A stretch of 64,000 nucleotides of DNA from Amoebidium appalachense (taxonomy: Eukaryota > Ichthyosporea), in the NCBI GenBank assembly GCA_963693365.1, contig CAVNZM010000005.1:7068001-7132000 (forward strand), in the 5' to 3' direction. Shown in pieces: positions 40,244 to 55,706 of the stretch. The notes under the pieces are model-generated. The model made no database searches and was not told the DNA's origin. It saw nothing but the letters and a program-made list of their open reading frames with translations. Position numbers and translations under genes: made by a program. Every line of letters starts with the position of its first letter. Position 1 is the first letter of the stretch.

Positions 40244-40907
40244 AGGGAGGGAGAGACAGGGGGGGAGGGGGGAGGCAAAAGAGAAACGGGGGCCCGGGGG
40301 GGGGGGGGGGGGGGGGGGAGGGGGGAGTTGCAGCTTTTGACCTAGGTACTCATATATGTGAACAGACATATACACAGCGGCGCAAGGGAGGTGTGGGAGT
40401 GCGTGGTACCCAAGCATGATAGTGAGCGTCAACAAAATGCTAATTGTTTGCACTAGATCAATGAAGCTTTCTTCACTTGTATTTGTGTGTATCGGCTTTA
40501 AGGTAGACACGGTGTGCAATTGCAGTTTGTGTTAAGGGAAGTGCGCTCGCGCATGGCGCACTCATGTTGATAAGCATGTGTCCTTGCACACATGGTGCCC
40601 GTGTACGTTTGTGCCTGCCCGTGTTTTCTTTTGTGCATATACAACCATCACTCACCTGCAACTCAGCCAAAAGTGCTCGTTCCTCCACCGACCCCAACTC
40701 CATGGCCAGCGACCCATCCCCAATGTGCTCCGCCAAATCATGCAGCCCCTTCAACGCCTTAAGGTCATGCACTATATCATTCACACCAGCGGCCCGTTTG
40801 TGGCTAGTCAAGGCCGATACATTGCTGGTGGTTGTTGTGTCCGGATTCTGGGTGGGTGGGTCCCCACCCGTGGATGTGGACGGGGCGCGAGTTGTATTCG
40901 GCGCCAT
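37893..40907 (-). CDS. CRAL-TRIO (Sec14-like) lipid-binding protein
   Basis: Three exons on the minus strand, 40907-40656, 39940-39803 and 38465-37893, all GT-AG and all in phase 0, encode 320 residues ending in TGA. Exon 1 (84 aa) starts at an ATG in GTTATGGCG; it has a Thr-rich lead and then a helical, charged stretch. Exon 2 carries the CRAL-TRIO N-terminal helix motif ([22 protein letters not shown]). Exon 3 is the lipid-binding lobe: [19 protein letters not shown], then [29 protein letters not shown] and the closing DEILVELGG. The domain binds small hydrophobic ligands such as phosphatidylinositol or tocopherol and moves them between membranes; the ligand here is unknown. The protein has no signal peptide and is probably cytosolic. 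Its C-terminus follows the domain by only about 30 residues. Confidence 0.9.
39366..39443. repeat. (GT)n array in CRAL-TRIO intron 2
   Basis: About 39 GT units, flanked by long imperfect GT/GCGT sequence (39250-39720) that fills most of the intron. Confidence 0.95.
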
Positions 40908-41063
40908 AACGAAGACTGCCTCCGGGTCATGCCTGGGGGTATGGTATTCAAGGTGAATAAAAGATAAACGGCTTAGCTGCTGGGGGAAGAAATGATATGG
41001 TGTTGTAGAATTGAGCGTAAGAAAGTTGGTAACGACGGGGGGAAGTGGATGATGCGCGCGCCC

Positions 41064-41094
<31 letters not shown>

Positions 41095-41529
41095 TGCGTG
41101 CGTGTGCTAAAGAAGGAAGGGGGGGGGGAGGGGAGGGAGGGGGGAGAGGAGGGAGAGAGGGAGGGAAGCGAGGGCAGAGAAGGTATCAAGAAAACTCCCA
41201 AGACAAGTGAAGGTATTAAGAAAGCTCCCAAGACAAGGCGGGGAAGTGCAAGATGGTTGGAAGGGCTCGGTAAATGGGAATCTTGCAGAGGTGACTTAGT
41301 GGAGGTGCTTTCCGTAGCATACAAGTTAGATCTCTTATTAAGAAATGCCTTCAGCCCAAGAGTGTGTGTAACCAGCTTGCTGATTAATGCGCAGCGTGTG
41401 GGTTGTGAGTATTAGAGGCCAATAAACAAGGTGTAACTGCAGCAGGCGAACGTATGAACGTGCACTGCGGGTACGTGCATGTGGGTGAAACCCCACAGAT
41501 CTAGGGGCTAAGAAAAATAGAGAACGGAA

Positions 41530-41643
<114 letters not shown>

Positions 41644-41856
41644 GTGCGCGTGCGCGTGCGTTTGCGTGTGTGTGTAGGCCATGGAGATGGAGGGGTAGGG
41701 AAGGCTTCCAGCATCCTTTCCCCACAGCATAATCTCTCAAACTCACGAGTCTGAAAAAAGGAAGGCATAAGATCTTCAAAAGAAAGAAGCGAGGTTGTGA
41801 GGAGAGGGAGGGGCGGAAGCTGGCCGCGATTCAGGATGGTGTGTGTGTGTGTGTAT

Positions 41857-41894
<38 letters not shown>

Positions 41895-42651
41895 GAAGGG
41901 GCGGCCTGCCGCAAGTTGTGCAAGTTGTGGAGGAGAGGGTAGACCGAAAAGGGCGGGTATTATTCATAGAACACCGGGTCACTCACCTAAACCAAGGTTA
42001 GCTGGCTGACGGCGCGCTTTTGCCTTGACTCTCAGACTAGTAGAAGTAGAGCGTTAAACCAAATGAAAAGAACTTACGCCTTTAGGTGTTTATATATGAA
42101 GTATATTCCTACTTCTTTTTGTGTTTTAAAAAATTATTTTTTCAAGTTTTTATATCATAGCTTCTTTCATATTTTATGCACACAGCTGAGGAACGACAGA
42201 AAAGAAACACGAACAACAAATGTTGACTCATGATTACGATGAGTGGAGCCTAAAAGTGAGGCTGGCAGTGAGTGGCCATGGGCGGGCGGCGGCAAGATCT
42301 CGATAATGGAGCACGGCGTTCTCGAAGCCGATTCTATTTAGCCACAGAGCATAAACAAAGCAAGCCTGCCAGTTTTGGGAGGCTAGGTGTGCTCAAAAAA
42401 ATCACTATGCTCAGTGAAGCGCGGGCAATTTGTCGGGTTTTCATATGATTTAGCTGTGCATTTAACTTTGTATTTGTGTGGTTGAGAGAAGTAACCAATT
42501 TATTTTTTTTGGAGCAGCATGGGTACGTGATCCCCGATGGCCATGGCTGGCCATGTGCTACGTACTGGAGTAGTGTGCCACAAGTTGGTTCGTGCGAGTT
42601 TGGGCCGAGTGCAGTTAGGTAATCTGCACTCGTGGATTTGCGTCTCCACAT

Positions 42652-43327
<676 letters not shown>

Positions 43328-44108
43328 CCCGGGGGGAAGGTGGAAGAGAGAGGATTTCATGAAGATAGAGACCAGGGAAAACAATGCTTTTGCAGACTAG
43401 ACAGCGCTATTATCTTTGCAGAACACCACGATGCTTATGATGTACTTTTTTCTCGTCACTATTTCTCTAAATTGTTTGAGCTACCAGTAGCATTATATTT
43501 AGCAGTCTGGTCGGGGTATATATTTCTCTAACTTGACGTTTATTTCTAGTGTGATATCTAATACTATCCACTCATAGCTGGCACCCCAACTATGCTTACA
43601 GCCGCACACGATTTCATTAAAAAAAAAACATTGTGTATTATCAACACAGTGGCAAGGCTATACAGTCATAAGAGGTGTTGCTGTTAGGTCACATAGTATA
43701 GTTTTTTTTCAAGGACCACGGCCATATACATACTCCACTTCAGAGTCTATTTATGTACTTAGTATCATAATGGATACTATTTGGCGATGCCATACATCAT
43801 GTATTTAAGGTGATGATGTGACAGTGTAAACTTATATTTGCCACGGGTCTAAGCCCTGTTGATGCAGGTACCGAAGGAAGCAGGCTTTCCGGTGGAGAGG
43901 TTGGGAGCCTCAGAGGTATTGTTATATTGGTACTGTGGTGGGTAGGCAGGAAGGGGTTTTTATTAGTCTTAGAGCAAATGGGAACGAGGAAAGGACTTGA
44001 GGTACGGAAGGGGGAAGGGGTAAGGGCAATCTTGGGCTGGGGGTGAAAAAAGGCGAGGGGGGAGAAGGGGGGGGGGGGGGGGGGGGGGGAGGGATGGTTG
44101 TGGTGGTG

Positions 44109-44248
<140 letters not shown>

Positions 44249-44294
44249 ATTGTCACGGTGTGTGTGTGTGTGTTTCTTTTTCTTTTCCCAAGTT

Positions 44295-44300
44295 TTTATT
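44295..44300 (-). terminator. Possible polyadenylation signal of the Cys-rich gene
   Basis: TTTATT on the plus strand reads AATAAA on the minus strand, 160 bases beyond the stop codon; several overlapping copies follow to 44323. Confidence 0.4.
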
Positions 44301-44415
44301 TTATTTTATTATTTTATTTATTTCTTTTTCTTTTTTCTTTTTCTTTCCTTCTGTTTTTCTTAAGGCTTTTTCTTTTTTTCTTTTCCTTTCCTTTTTTTTT
44401 TTTTTTTTTTTTTTG

Positions 44416-44449
<34 letters not shown>

Positions 44450-44459
44450 GGGGAGATCA

Positions 44460-44835
44460 TCAATTCATCAAAGGCGCCTCATGAATCAGATGACTTACCA
44501 CAAATTCGGAGGTGGCATTGCATGTCTGGCAGGACCAGCGGCCGTTCTTTCTCGACCTGATTGGCTGGGTGGCCCAGTTGCATTGGCAGCCAGCTAGCGT
44601 GTTCATGTCCTTGACCTCCCCCCGCTCCAACCCACCACTCAGGTTGCAATCCGGCTTGCAGCCACCAAGAAGCTTGGGGAACCCGGCTTTCCCGGTTTCA
44701 ACAGGAGATGAATACTGTAAAGAAAGACAAGTCACGGGTCAGAATTCTCGTTAAGTGGCAGTCCCAGCTTGAAAATGGATAGTTTTTTGCCAAGTGGCTG
44801 GAGAATTGGGGGGTTAAGAGGAAGAGAGAGAGAGG

Positions 44836-44871
<36 letters not shown>

Positions 44872-45256
44872 CTCGCTACAAGCCAATATCAAACTTTTCA
44901 TCAAGTTGAACACCACAGATTTTCTGGGCCCTAACTAAAAGTTGCCAGAACTCATATAACACCAAAAACCAAACTGAAACACGGGCGCAAGACAGTCCAT
45001 TGCATGTATTCGGACATTCAAGCATGACGAGGCTCACCTGCTGGAAGCCGAGTTTGAGGTCCAGACACTTGATGGCGCAGTTGGGGGCTGGCTTCCAGAT
45101 GTCAGGCACGGACCCAAGGTCGCACACGCAGAACTCGAAGTTATTAATGGGGTAGGTGCCGTTGCTGTGCGCCCCGATGGTCCGGCAAACATCCGTCACA
45201 CCGGCGCTGGCAGTGGCGGCGGCCACAGCAAGAACAGTCACAAACACACCCTGCAT
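44460..45256 (-). CDS. Secreted cysteine-rich protein, 157 aa
   Basis: Two exons, 45256-45038 and 44714-44460, join in phase 0 across a 323-bp GT-AG intron and end in TGA. The N-terminus MQGVFVTVLAVAAATASAG is a clear signal peptide with a likely cut after ASA. The mature part has 11 cysteines, many in close pairs (FCVCD, NCAIKC, GCKPDC, GCQC, SCQTC), and three N-glycosylation sequons (NGTY, NLSG, NATS). No transmembrane segment follows, so the protein is predicted to be secreted. I do not recognise the family. The odd cysteine count would leave one free or used in a dimer. Both splice sites fit and there are no internal stops. Confidence 0.8.
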
Positions 45257-47403
<2,147 letters not shown>

Positions 47404-48008
47404 TGTCGTGGCTACAAACAGAGTGTATATGAACTACTCTAACTATCTGCACGCTTAAAGGGGCTCGAAACCGTGTATACGTATAAACTTTTCTTTGAGT
47501 TGGGTGGGAAGCGAGTTTTTTGTGTTCTGAGAAGAACTTCCAAAAGCCCGCGACCCCGCGAGACACTTCACAGACACGCGGCCCACTGGCCAGACAAATA
47601 CCACAGTGACATTCAGCCAATCACAACACTCCCTCCCCCACAGACTACACGCACTCCACACCATTGGCTACCGCGACCTCAGACACCCCTACAGCACTAC
47701 AACACGTACACACGTTTACTCACAATACATATAAGCATACACACACGCGAGCAGGCAACATGGGTCTCGCCACGCACACAGCAAGAAGCAATACAACATT
47801 TAACATGGAGAGTACGCAGAGGCATGGGGCATGCACGCGCGCACCAAACAATCAGCCGCCGCTGCATCAGATTCTCCCCATACCACTGATTAATCTCCTC
47901 ATACCCCATTTAGACCCCGGCATCACTATGCAAGAAAACCCCCGAAATTCACTCACCAAAACACAAAATATAGAAGCAAACTAATACGAATCAGCTCAGC
48001 ACATGACA
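47404..48008. mobile_element. Solo LTR, copy A (605 bp)
   Basis: Starts TGTCGT and ends ATGACA (TG...CA ends with a short imperfect inverted repeat), flanked by the 5-bp duplication CAGTA at 47399-47403 and 48009-48013. A near-identical copy of exactly the same length lies at 49807-50411 with a different flanking duplication. No internal retroelement sequence adjoins it, so it is a solo LTR left by LTR-LTR recombination. The element's transcription strand is not clear. Confidence 0.88.
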
Positions 48009-48388
48009 CAGTACATACAGGTGCTGTAGCACAAGTTTAAAAAAAAGGTTGCTCCTGCAGCTCGCTCCCGACCATTGCCTTGTGGATCTATGTTTTGTGT
48101 AGTCTAGATCTAGAATTCGAACACTCTTCGTACATAGATCTGCCGGCTGGGTGCCAAACACATGCATGCTCCGGGCCCTGTGGAGCCCCTGTGGGGCTAT
48201 AATAACTAACGCGCATACGCCAGAGCCATACCTACTCGCACAAGCACCAAGGCACATCAAGCCCTTGTGAGAAAGCACACGTATCAACAGACTGCCTTCA
48301 GTACCCTGCGGCTTACTCTTCTCCAACACCTACAGTACTACTAAACAGCTCACGTGTACCTCTCGCGGCAAAAAGGAAGACAGCCACG

Positions 48389-49692
48389 ATGGCGTTTGTT
48401 GCTGTTTCTGCTGCCCTTTTGGCTCTGGTTGCCAACGGTGTGGTAAGTGATGCCCGTGGCCTTCTTACTCTTTGGATTCTTTATGGAATTGACATTACCT
48501 TTCTCCCCTTTGCCGTGCTTTGCCTCAACTTGGGGCTTGATTTATCACTTACATACTTGTGTCTCAGTGATATATCGTTAGATGGAAGGGAGAAGAAAAT
48601 CCCGTAGCTACGTGTAACTCGTGTTCAACCTGACTTAAAGCCGGACACGTTATACCTTCTTAGACGTCTGTGTATATGTGTATCACGAAAACCCAATATT
48701 TCATCTTCTTTGACGCCCCCATTGACATTATACTCTTTTTATATTCATAGGACGCTGTCTACCCACCCCGCCGTGTCACCCGTCCCCGCACCGAAATCCC
48801 CGCTGTCGCCGGCCCCGTCAACTCGACCCTGATCAACCGCCCCGATCCCTCCAAGGAACTGGTCTTCCTTGGCGGCAAGGTGCAGTCTGAGGCTCCGATT
48901 GTGACGGCGGTTTTCTGGGGTAAAAACTGGGCCAACACCACGTTCCAGGGAGATATTGTGCAGGGGGTGGATGATTTCTTCAACGGATGGTCCAAGTCCA
49001 AGCGTGCCACCACCCTGACCGAGTTCACGGACAAGGACGGCCGCCCCGTTTCTGACCACATTACGTACACGGGCCATGTTTTCAACTACACCGACTCACA
49101 GCCCGGCTCGCAATACTACGCCATTCTGGACACCGTCTGCGCTGCCGGAGGCTCCAACATCGACCCAAAAGGAAACAACTATTTCCCCGTGTTTGTTGAT
49201 TTCCCCGTGAGCAATGCCCCGGGTAAACTCAGCTACTGCGGGTGGCACACGTACGACTACTGCCTCAACGGAAGGGGTGTCCGCGGCGCTGCCGTGACCA
49301 ACCCAAGTTCCACCCCCGCCGGTGCCCAGCTAGTTCAGTTTGCCTTCCACTGGCACATGGACTCCCCGGCGTGCGACGCACAAGATACGGAGACCGGAAA
49401 CTCAATGTCTCTCGCTTCTCTCGTTAGCGTTGCCGCTCACGAACTTGAGGAGTACATGACTGACCCAATCACCGAAGACGCTCCCTACGGCGGCTACCAA
49501 GCCCCCGACGGCAACGAGAACGCTGATAGGTGCGCGTGGACGTTCTCTCGCGAGTATATTACGCTGGCCAACGGACGCAAGTTCAAGATACAGGACGAGT
49601 GGTCCAACTACGCATACCGCGCTGGTCTCGGCACCCCGGCGAGAATGGACGGTGCACGTGGGTGCATTCCTCAGTGGCCGCTTGACGACTAA
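48389..49692 (+). CDS. Secreted EXORDIUM/PHI-1-like protein, 331 aa
   Basis: Exons 48389-48442 and 48751-49692 join in phase 0 over a 308-bp GT-AG intron and end in TAA. The signal peptide (MAFVAVSAALLALVANGV) is encoded exactly by exon 1, so the intron separates it from the mature protein. The mature part has the layout of the EXORDIUM/phosphate-induced-1 family: IVTAVFWGKNW near the start, a VFVDFPVSNAPG and YCGWH core, MSLASLVSVAAHE, then NGRKFKIQDEWS near the C-terminus. It differs from plant EXO in carrying AHELEEYMTDP followed by GNENADRCAW, a motif pair that I recall from bacterial and protist relatives and that looks like a metal site. EXO proteins are extracellular and linked to cell expansion in plants; the role here is unknown. 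The gene sits between two solo LTRs of one family, 380 bases upstream and 114 bases downstream. Confidence 0.85.
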
Positions 49693-49806
49693 ATGTAAAG
49701 GTTCTTTAAATATAAAAAAAAGCACCTGTTAGATGTTAAAATGCTTAGGGCTTTGACTCCATTGCTTCATTGAAGGAGGGTGGACAGTTGTTGATGTGGG
49801 CATTGG

Positions 49807-50411
49807 TGTCGTAGGCACAAACAGAGTGTATACAAACTACTCTAACTATCTGCACGCTTAAAGGGGCTCGAAACCGTGTATACGTATAAACTTTTCTTTG
49901 AGTTGGGTGGGAAGCGAGGTTTTTGTGTTCTGAGAAGAACTTCCAAAAGCCCGCGACCCCGCGAGACACTTCACAGACACGCGGCCCACTGGCCAGACAA
50001 ATACCACAGTGACATTCAGCCAATCACAACACTCCCTCCCCCACAGACTACACGCACTCCACACCATTGGCTACCGCGACCTCAGACACCCCTACAGCAC
50101 TACAACACGTACACACGTTTACTCACAATACATATAAGCATACACACACGCGAGCAGGCAACATGGGTCTCGCCACGCACACAGCAAGAAGCAATACAAC
50201 ATTTAACATGGAGAGTACGCAGAGGCATGGGGCATGCACGCGCGCACCAAACAATCAGCCGCCGCTGCATCAGATTCTCCCCATACCACTGATTAATCTC
50301 CTCATACCCCATTTAGACCCCGGCATCACTATGCAAGAAAACCCCCGAAATTAACTCACCAAAACACAAAATATAGAAGTAAACTAATACGAATCAGCTC
50401 AGCACATGACA
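49807..50411. mobile_element. Solo LTR, copy B (605 bp)
   Basis: Same family, length and orientation as the copy at 47404-48008, with about eight substitutions and no indels between them. The flanking 5-bp duplication is ATTGG (49802-49806 and 50412-50416). Because this differs from the CAGTA of the other copy, the two are independent insertions and not the two ends of one element. Confidence 0.88.
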
Positions 50412-50416
50412 ATTGG

Positions 50417-50777
50417 TACATTCGACTAAATGACTTGGTATGGTTCTGGGATGGTTATATAGTTGGAATATCATACGGTACCTCAGATAATAATTTAGTT
50501 CTGGGATGGTTATATAATTGGAATATGTACCTGTGTTAAAAATTACAATGCTACGAGGAGTACTGGAAGTCAAAGGATAACAACACTAGCAAAATTTGAG
50601 AAATCAATGTATACAGTACAAGCTAAATATAGTCAGTGACCAGCAAATACAGAAAGCTTGGCAATTATGTTTCTGATCCCTCAGGCTGGCCCCAGTAGTG
50701 GCTGGATAGAAAAATTCAGAAATTTAAGAGCATGGTTTGGAAAAAAATAAAATAAAATTAAAATAAAATCTGATGAT
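50417..50777. other. Spacer between LTR elements
   Basis: AT-rich and without a gene. A TTCTGGGATGGTTATATA segment near 50443 recurs near 50501, an imperfect local duplication of about 58 bp. Confidence 0.6.
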
Positions 50778-50782
50778 GTGGT

Positions 50783-51212
50783 TGTTGGAAGTAGAGTCCG
50801 CTGTGACTAGGGTCGTCGTGGCGCGCTTGGGCGCTGACCCGTTTTTTACTGCTTTCAGTGTGTTAACTCCATGACTGAACTCCATGACTGAACTCCATGA
50901 CTGAACTCCATGACTGAACTCCATGACTGAACTCCATGTCTGCACCTGGCAGAGACGTGGCTTATATACCCGTGGGGCAGCAGTCTGGAATGTAATCCGG
51001 ATGCCAGGCGCTAATCGGATTGGTTACTTTCATTTAGATATCTCTGGGACCAGTGAACCAATCGTTTGCAGTCAAAACACAATTGGCAACATTCCTCAAC
51101 TATGCAGATGTGCATGTGGTGATCGAGTGTCAGCATGTGTCTATGTACACGGAACCAATTGTAAAGCTAACATACACATATAGTGGAGTGAGCGTAAGTC
51201 TGCACTCCAACA
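50783..51212 (-). repeat. 3' LTR of the miniature element (minus-strand sense)
   Basis: Same 430 bp as the other LTR, with a minus-strand TATATAA at 50962-50968 and the same five-copy 14-bp repeat near 50875-50938. Confidence 0.92.
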
Positions 51213-51221
51213 CCCCTACCC
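51213..51221 (-). other. Polypurine tract
   Basis: GGGTAGGGG on the minus strand directly before the 3' LTR, in the position of the plus-strand DNA primer of LTR elements. It has one T interruption. Confidence 0.7.
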
Positions 51222-51500
51222 AATTGGAGAAGTGTACACACCACTAGAGAAGAGAGAGTGAGTGTGGCTGCTTGCAGGGTAGACCGGGGTGTGCATTCCA
51301 CTGTGGTGCGTGCCCCGCCAATGAAGTGGAATACTTGACGTTGATGTCGCAGGCTGCTGCGGATGGAGTTTGTGGAAGCGAAAGTCTCTACTTCACGGAA
51401 ATACGCTCGCGGGTGTAGGGTACAGCCTAGAAGTCGGTTTCTGGGCTCCTCCGTTCAAGGCGTCGTAGGGGACGTGAAGTTAGAGGCCGCGGTGTCGTGT

Positions 51501-51515
51501 CTGGGCCCATAACCC
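51501..51515 (-). other. Primer binding site, initiator tRNA-Met anticodon arm
   Basis: The plus strand reads CTGGGCCCATAACCC, identical to the conserved anticodon arm of eukaryotic initiator tRNA-Met (CAU anticodon). It directly abuts the LTR end. The minus strand is therefore complementary to the tRNA, as needed for half-tRNA priming. Confidence 0.88.
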
Positions 51516-51945
51516 TGTTGGAAGTAGAGTCCGCTGTGACTAGGGTCGTCGTGGCGCGCTTGGGCGCTGACCCGTTTTTTACTGCTTTCAGTGTGTTAAC
51601 TCCATGACTGAACTCCATGACTGAACTCCATGACTGAACTCCATGACTGAACTCCATGACTGAACTCCATGTCTGCACCTGGCAGAGACGTGGCTTATAT
51701 ACCCGTGGGGCAGCAGTCTGGAATGTAATCCGGATGCCAGGCGCTAATCGGATTGGTTACTTTCATTTAGATATCTCTGGGACCAGTGAACCAATCGTTT
51801 GCAGTCAAAACACAATTGGCAACATTCCTCAACTATGCAGATGTGCATGTGGTGATCGAGTGTCAGCATGTGTCTATGTACACGGAACCAATTGTAAAGC
51901 TAACATACACATATAGTGGAGTGAGCGTAAGTCTGCACTCCAACA
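51516..51945 (-). repeat. 5' LTR of the miniature element (minus-strand sense)
   Basis: 430 bp with TGTTGGA/TCCAACA termini. It contains five tandem copies of a 14-bp unit (ACTCCATGACTGA with a trailing A) and a minus-strand TATATAA at 51695-51701 that would drive transcription toward the primer site. Confidence 0.92.
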
Positions 51946-51950
51946 GTGGT

Positions 51951-53487
<1,537 letters not shown>

Positions 53488-55189
53488 CTATGCGCCGTTC
53501 ACATTCAGGTATGCCAAATACTGGCGCCAGTATGACGGTGGCCCGGCCCAGGGGTCACTGACAAGGGTGCGGTCCGTGGGATAAAAATAGCGCAGCCCGT
53601 AGCTCTGCGCCACGGCAGCCTCGCTGGTGGCAAATGCAGCACTGGCCCTGAGTATGCCCAAAAATGGTAAGTTCCTTATATGGTAGCACGCTATAGAGCA
53701 CACACTTAGGGTGTTCATACAAGCAGATCACAAACAAAGGGTTCAAGTGGCTGTTCGATGCCGTGATTGTTGCATTGTTCTTTTGGCGCAAAAAAAACTA
53801 ACGGGAGCCCACATCCATAGCATATGTACTTGTTTTGATGATAGTTGGGTTTATTAACTCACTGTCTATATTCCGCTGGTTTGCGTTGCGGCAAAACATT
53901 GGGTGGAAATGGTGGATGTGTATGCGGCTGGACATGAAACTGGGAGGGTGGGCAAGTGCGAGGGTGGGCGGGACGGTGTGGGAGGGAAGAGGGGGGGGGG
54001 GGGGGGGGGAGGGGGTGGAGGGTAGGGGAAGGCTAAGGGGTGTGTAGTGTGTGTGTGTGTGTGCGTGTATTGGGGGGGGGGGGGGGGGGGGGGGGGCAGG
54101 GGTGCATACTCATAAGCAAGGGCGCCTGCGGGGACTCTCTTGGTCTCGACTGCCGCCTTGTAGCCGTCAATGTCATCCCACACGGGTACAAACTGGGCAA
54201 GGGCAAATTACAGGTCAGGAATCCAGGATAGGTTGATACTGATTCTATTGGATAAGAGCACACACATGCAAGACACAAGTACACAAAAGCACCGTCGCAC
54301 ATTGAAACACACAAATACACGTGCACTAAGATCGGTATAGATTTATGAACGCGCACTTAGATGTCCACGACCATGCGCACGCGGGTATACAGGCACCACA
54401 TTTAGTATCTAGCACCGGCACACTATGATAGGCTTGTACCCCACACCCACCCACCCATGCACCTACACCCACACATCTACACCCATGCCATATATCAATG
54501 TCCACCCACTCACCCACATCACTGACACAAGTACACTCACGCACTGTCTACACCCCCCCCCCCCACACACACACACATACCGGGCACCAGGGCCCTGGCT
54601 GGTAGCTGCCCTTTTCCAAAGTCCACAGGGGAGGCATGGTGGCACAGTTGCTGTCTGTTGGGTTTGATGTGTTAATGTTTGAGAGGAGAGGGGTGGGAGG
54701 GAGGGGGGGTGGGGGGGGGGGGGGGGAGGGGGGGGGGGGAAGGGCGCGGAGAGGAGGAGAATCGGGGGAGCATGTGGAAGCAAAAGGGAAAGGAAAAGGG
54801 GGGTGAGGGTTGACTCGTTGAGGTGGGAGGCTCGTGACATCAATTTATTGGTAGGTGGGGATGAGGATGGGTGGAAGCCTAGGGTGTGTGCAAGCTGCAA
54901 TATACCGAAGTATTTAATCTGAAAGCAGAAAGTTCCCGTTTTGAGCTACCTAGCCTGTTCCGTATCAGTGTGCTAAAGGACAAGGGCAGCCGGAGGAGGA
55001 GGGGGGTGAGGGAGGGGGTGGGGAGGTAGAAAAGGGGGAGAGGGGGAGGGGGGAGGGAAGGGGGAATGGAGGGGGGGAGGGGAGGGGGGAGGGGGGGAGG
55101 GTTCGGCTTGAATGAACCATACTTTGTGACCGAACTTAAGGGGAGTTTGGGAACGGTCTGGGAGGAGGATCACAGGGTATAGAAGGTGT

Positions 55190-55246
<57 letters not shown>

Positions 55247-55541
55247 TGAGGAAGTGGGGAGGAGGGGTGGGATGGGGGAGGGGGGGGGATTTAGGGGGGG
55301 GGGGGGGGGGGGGGGGGGGAGGGGGGTTCGGTTTCATACTTGGTGGACGCCAATATTGAGCGCTGTTCTCGAAGGGCAAAGAAAGATCGGGGGCAACGGG
55401 CATCTGGGGGGATGGCACCACGATGTCTAGGGAGACGACGGTGCCGGCGTTGAGGACAACCATTCCATTTTTGGATTTGATGTAGTTAATGATCTGGGGG
55501 AGGGGGAGGGGGAGGGGGGGGGGTCGGTATTAGCGAGTTTT

Positions 55542-55594
<53 letters not shown>

Positions 55595-55651
55595 GGGATG
55601 TGAAGAATTGGAATGCAGACAACTAAAAACTAAGCCCGTGTGCCGAGTTTT

Positions 55652-55706
<55 letters not shown>

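Larger units (their letters stand above)
50783..51945 (-). mobile_element. Miniature copia-type LTR retroelement (TRIM-like), complete
   Basis: Two 430-bp direct repeats (50783-51212 and 51516-51945), identical as far as I can read, begin TGTTGGA and end TCCAACA. They enclose only 303 bp, and the whole is flanked by GTGGT on both sides (50778-50782, 51946-51950). On the minus strand, GGGTTATGGGCCCAG follows the first LTR directly. This is the complement of the initiator tRNA-Met anticodon arm, the half-tRNA primer site used by copia and Ty5. A purine tract GGGTAGGGG precedes the second LTR. A TATATAA box lies in each LTR on that strand. The interior has no gag or pol coding capacity, so it is non-autonomous and must rely on a copia-type partner. 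LTR identity indicates a recent insertion. Confidence 0.93.

Noticed and set aside
40908-41324. N-terminal extension of the CRAL-TRIO protein in an open frame upstream of the ATG at 40907
   Set aside because: The extension is CT/CA-repeat-derived (Leu-Pro-Ser, His-Thr runs); the ATG at 40907 has a good context.
42334-42651. 105-aa minus-strand ORF
   Set aside because: No domain, no promoter, and it begins at the edge of the GA array.
47473-50292. Two near-identical 138-aa ORFs (47473-47889 and 49876-50292) as a duplicated gene
   Set aside because: They lie wholly inside the two solo LTR copies and have no known similarity; the duplication is explained by the LTRs.
47404-50411. One composite LTR element carrying the EXORDIUM-like gene
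   Set aside because: The outer flanks do not match (CAGTA versus ATTGG), each copy has its own duplication, and no primer site or purine tract adjoins them.
50923-51916. Two identical 86-aa ORFs (50923-51183, 51656-51916) as paralogous genes
   Set aside because: Both are inside the LTRs of the miniature element, antisense to its inferred transcript.
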